From positions 1 to 32,910 of the forward strand of contig JAWWBR010000027.1 of assembly GCA_033720855.1 (NCBI GenBank): DNA of 32,910 nucleotides, given 5' to 3'. Under the pieces are notes generated by a model. The model saw only the letters and a program-made list of their open reading frames with translations. It did no database searches and was not told the origin of the DNA. Below are positions 31,701 through 32,910 of the stretch, piece by piece. Within the stretch, counting starts at the first letter, position 1. Each line of letters starts with the position of its first letter. This DNA is from SMXQ01 sp033720855. Its GTDB lineage: Bacteria > Pseudomonadota > Alphaproteobacteria > SMXQ01. Both the position numbers and the translations under genes were made by a program.

Positions 31701-32894
31701 TCACGCGGATTGCGGTTTGGGAGAATATCGCCTATCCAATTTTTCCATTGCTTCCGCAATGTGTGCGCCAGATTGGTGAGCATATCGCTCCACCATTGCT
31801 AGCGTTTTGTGTCCACTAATTCGTTTGACGGTGGGCAGGTCAACGCCCGCCTGGACCAGATGGGTGATGGCGGTGTGGCGCAATGTATGACGTACGACCT
31901 GTTTTGGATCCAGGCCCGACCGCTCGACGCAGCGCACGAACGGCTTGCGGACATCAACCGTATGACCGGAACGCGCGCCAAGGGACGGGAAGAGCCATTC
32001 CGCGCCCTTAGGGAGCGTTTCTGTGTAACCTTCGAGGAACTCTGCGAGATCGGGTGTGATGGGCTGCGTACGGGCGCCCGCTTTCGCGTCGGGCACGTAA
32101 ATAGTTCGAGCGCTGAGGTCGATATGCTCGCGCCTGATTGAGAGGATCTCCGACTTCCGCATGGCGGTCCGCAGGCCGATCAGGATGAAAGGATAGATTT
32201 GGCGGTTCTGGTCGGCCTTTGCAGCCTCTAGAAGCGCCTCGGCCTGTTCTGCAGTGAGATAAACAATCCGTCCTGTGTCCTCCTTCAGCTTCCTGATTTT
32301 TGCTGGGGAATGCTGGATCCAACCCCATTCAACCGCCTTGTTCAGGAAGTGTGAGAGTGTGGCGAGCTCGCGATTGATGGTGGACGGCTTAACTGTCGGA
32401 TGCTGTTCCCCTCGCTTCAATGCCTTGCGGCTGCGGACCGGTTGCCCCAGGCGGTTTTTTTTGTACCGCTCGACATCGAAAGCCGTGATTTTCGAGAGGG
32501 GCTTGTTCCCGAGATATGGGACCAGGCTTTGGTCCAACTGGGCCTGCTTGCGATCGATATTCTTCCCCCCTTCCTGCCGGAGGCGTTCGATGTAAAGCGG
32601 TGCTGCTGCCGCGAAGGTAAGGGCGACCTTGCGGCGTTTGGGCAGGTTAAGGCGACCTTCGCGAGCATCATGCCGGGCTTTGGAAATGAAATCTTCTGCA
32701 GTGGTGCGGGTGACGCCCTCCGATTCTCTTCCGATAGTGCGGTGAATGCGCTGACGGTCCACCATGATGTTGACCGTGTAGAGACCGTCTCCATTGGCAA
32801 GCCGCTCGAAGGTGATCCCATGCTCTGTTATGCGCTGGCCCTTCGGTAACTTGCGGATCGCGGCGCGGGAGAGTTTCTCAAAGGTTTTTGCCAT
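31701..32894 (-). CDS. tyrosine-type site-specific integrase
   Basis: This is a 397-residue, complete phage/island integrase. It has an N-terminal arm-binding region (about 20-85), a core-binding SAM-like domain (about 90-200) and a catalytic domain. The catalytic set is readable as R246 (TAMRKSEIL), K271, H336 and R339 (HTLRHT), H362 (SGHKT) and Y371 (VERYAH). It appears functional. Its 3' end faces tRNA-Phe and its start lies 16 bases from the right edge; AAGG precedes the ATG. The composition is less GC-rich than its neighbours. The rest of the mobile element lies outside the window. Confidence 0.95.
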   Translation of the reverse strand: MAKTFEKLSRAAIRKLPKGQRITEHGITFERLANGDGLYTVNIMVDRQRIHRTIGRESEGVTRTTAEDFISKARHDAREGRLNLPKRRKVALTFAAAAPLYIERLRQEGGKNIDRKQAQLDQSLVPYLGNKPLSKITAFDVERYKKNRLGQPVRSRKALKRGEQHPTVKPSTINRELATLSHFLNKAVEWGWIQHSPAKIRKLKEDTGRIVYLTAEQAEALLEAAKADQNRQIYPFILIGLRTAMRKSEILSIRREHIDLSARTIYVPDAKAGARTQPITPDLAEFLEGYTETLPKGAEWLFPSLGARSGHTVDVRKPFVRCVERSGLDPKQVVRHTLRHTAITHLVQAGVDLPTVKRISGHKTLAMVERYAHQSGAHIAEAMEKLDRRYSPKPQSA

Positions 32895-32910
32895 CGTGAA
32901 CCTTCGACTA

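Overview
The window looks like chromosomal DNA of a high-GC alphaproteobacterium, most likely a member of or close to the Rhodospirillales. This is inferred from the proteins and from gene order typical of the class: glyQ-glyS-ppdK, dcd/murA/DUF2948/hisG/hisD, and infA-maf-rng-yacG-tRNA-Phe. No 16S or other taxonomic marker is present, so the order is a judgement, not a result.

Layout. (1) 1-5270, plus strand: end of glyQ, complete glyS, ppdK. (2) 5296-8115, minus strand: an apparent catabolic operon (TauD-type dioxygenase, ornithine-cyclodeaminase-like dehydrogenase, carboxymuconolactone-decarboxylase-like protein, two-helix membrane protein). (3) 8116-8455: a very AT-rich divergent intergenic region. 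(4) 8456-9514: a protein that begins as a Flp pilin, continues as a ~230-residue low-complexity linker and ends with a transmembrane helix. (5) 9556-11621: a tiny minus-strand gene resembling the ribosome rescue factor ArfA with a strong hairpin inside its coding sequence, a cysteine-dioxygenase-like cupin, a TauE/SafE permease and a SpoIIAA-like protein. (6) 11740-16866: ygfZ on the minus strand, divergent from an overlapping plus-strand operon of two glycosyltransferases, pyrC and an acuI/yhdH-type reductase, apparently expressed from a leaderless promoter. (7) 16944-21564: Sel1-repeat protein, hpnC, an intrinsic terminator, then dxs and hpnD (isoprenoid and squalene/hopanoid precursors; hpnE and shc are not in the window). 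(8) 21565-22101: gene-free stretch with palindromes. (9) 22102-23402: a lipoprotein, a 42-residue membrane protein, tRNA-Thr and a small basic protein. (10) 23498-27938: dcd, murA, DUF2948, hisG, hisD. (11) 27939-28993: two small predicted secreted/membrane ORFs followed by a duplicated, degraded copy of the last ~90 bases of hisD. (12) 28994-31580: infA, maf, rng, yacG, tRNA-Phe. (13) 31581-32910: tyrosine integrase directly behind tRNA-Phe, the start of an integrated element that runs off the window.

Most of the window is housekeeping: translation, central carbon, pyrimidine, histidine, peptidoglycan and isoprenoid synthesis. The parts most worth a second look are the Flp-pilin fusion, the ArfA-like gene with its built-in hairpin and ssrA-like C-terminus, the hisD recombination scar enclosing two orphan small genes, and the tRNA-Phe integration site. 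Names are from reading the translations by eye; no database search was run.
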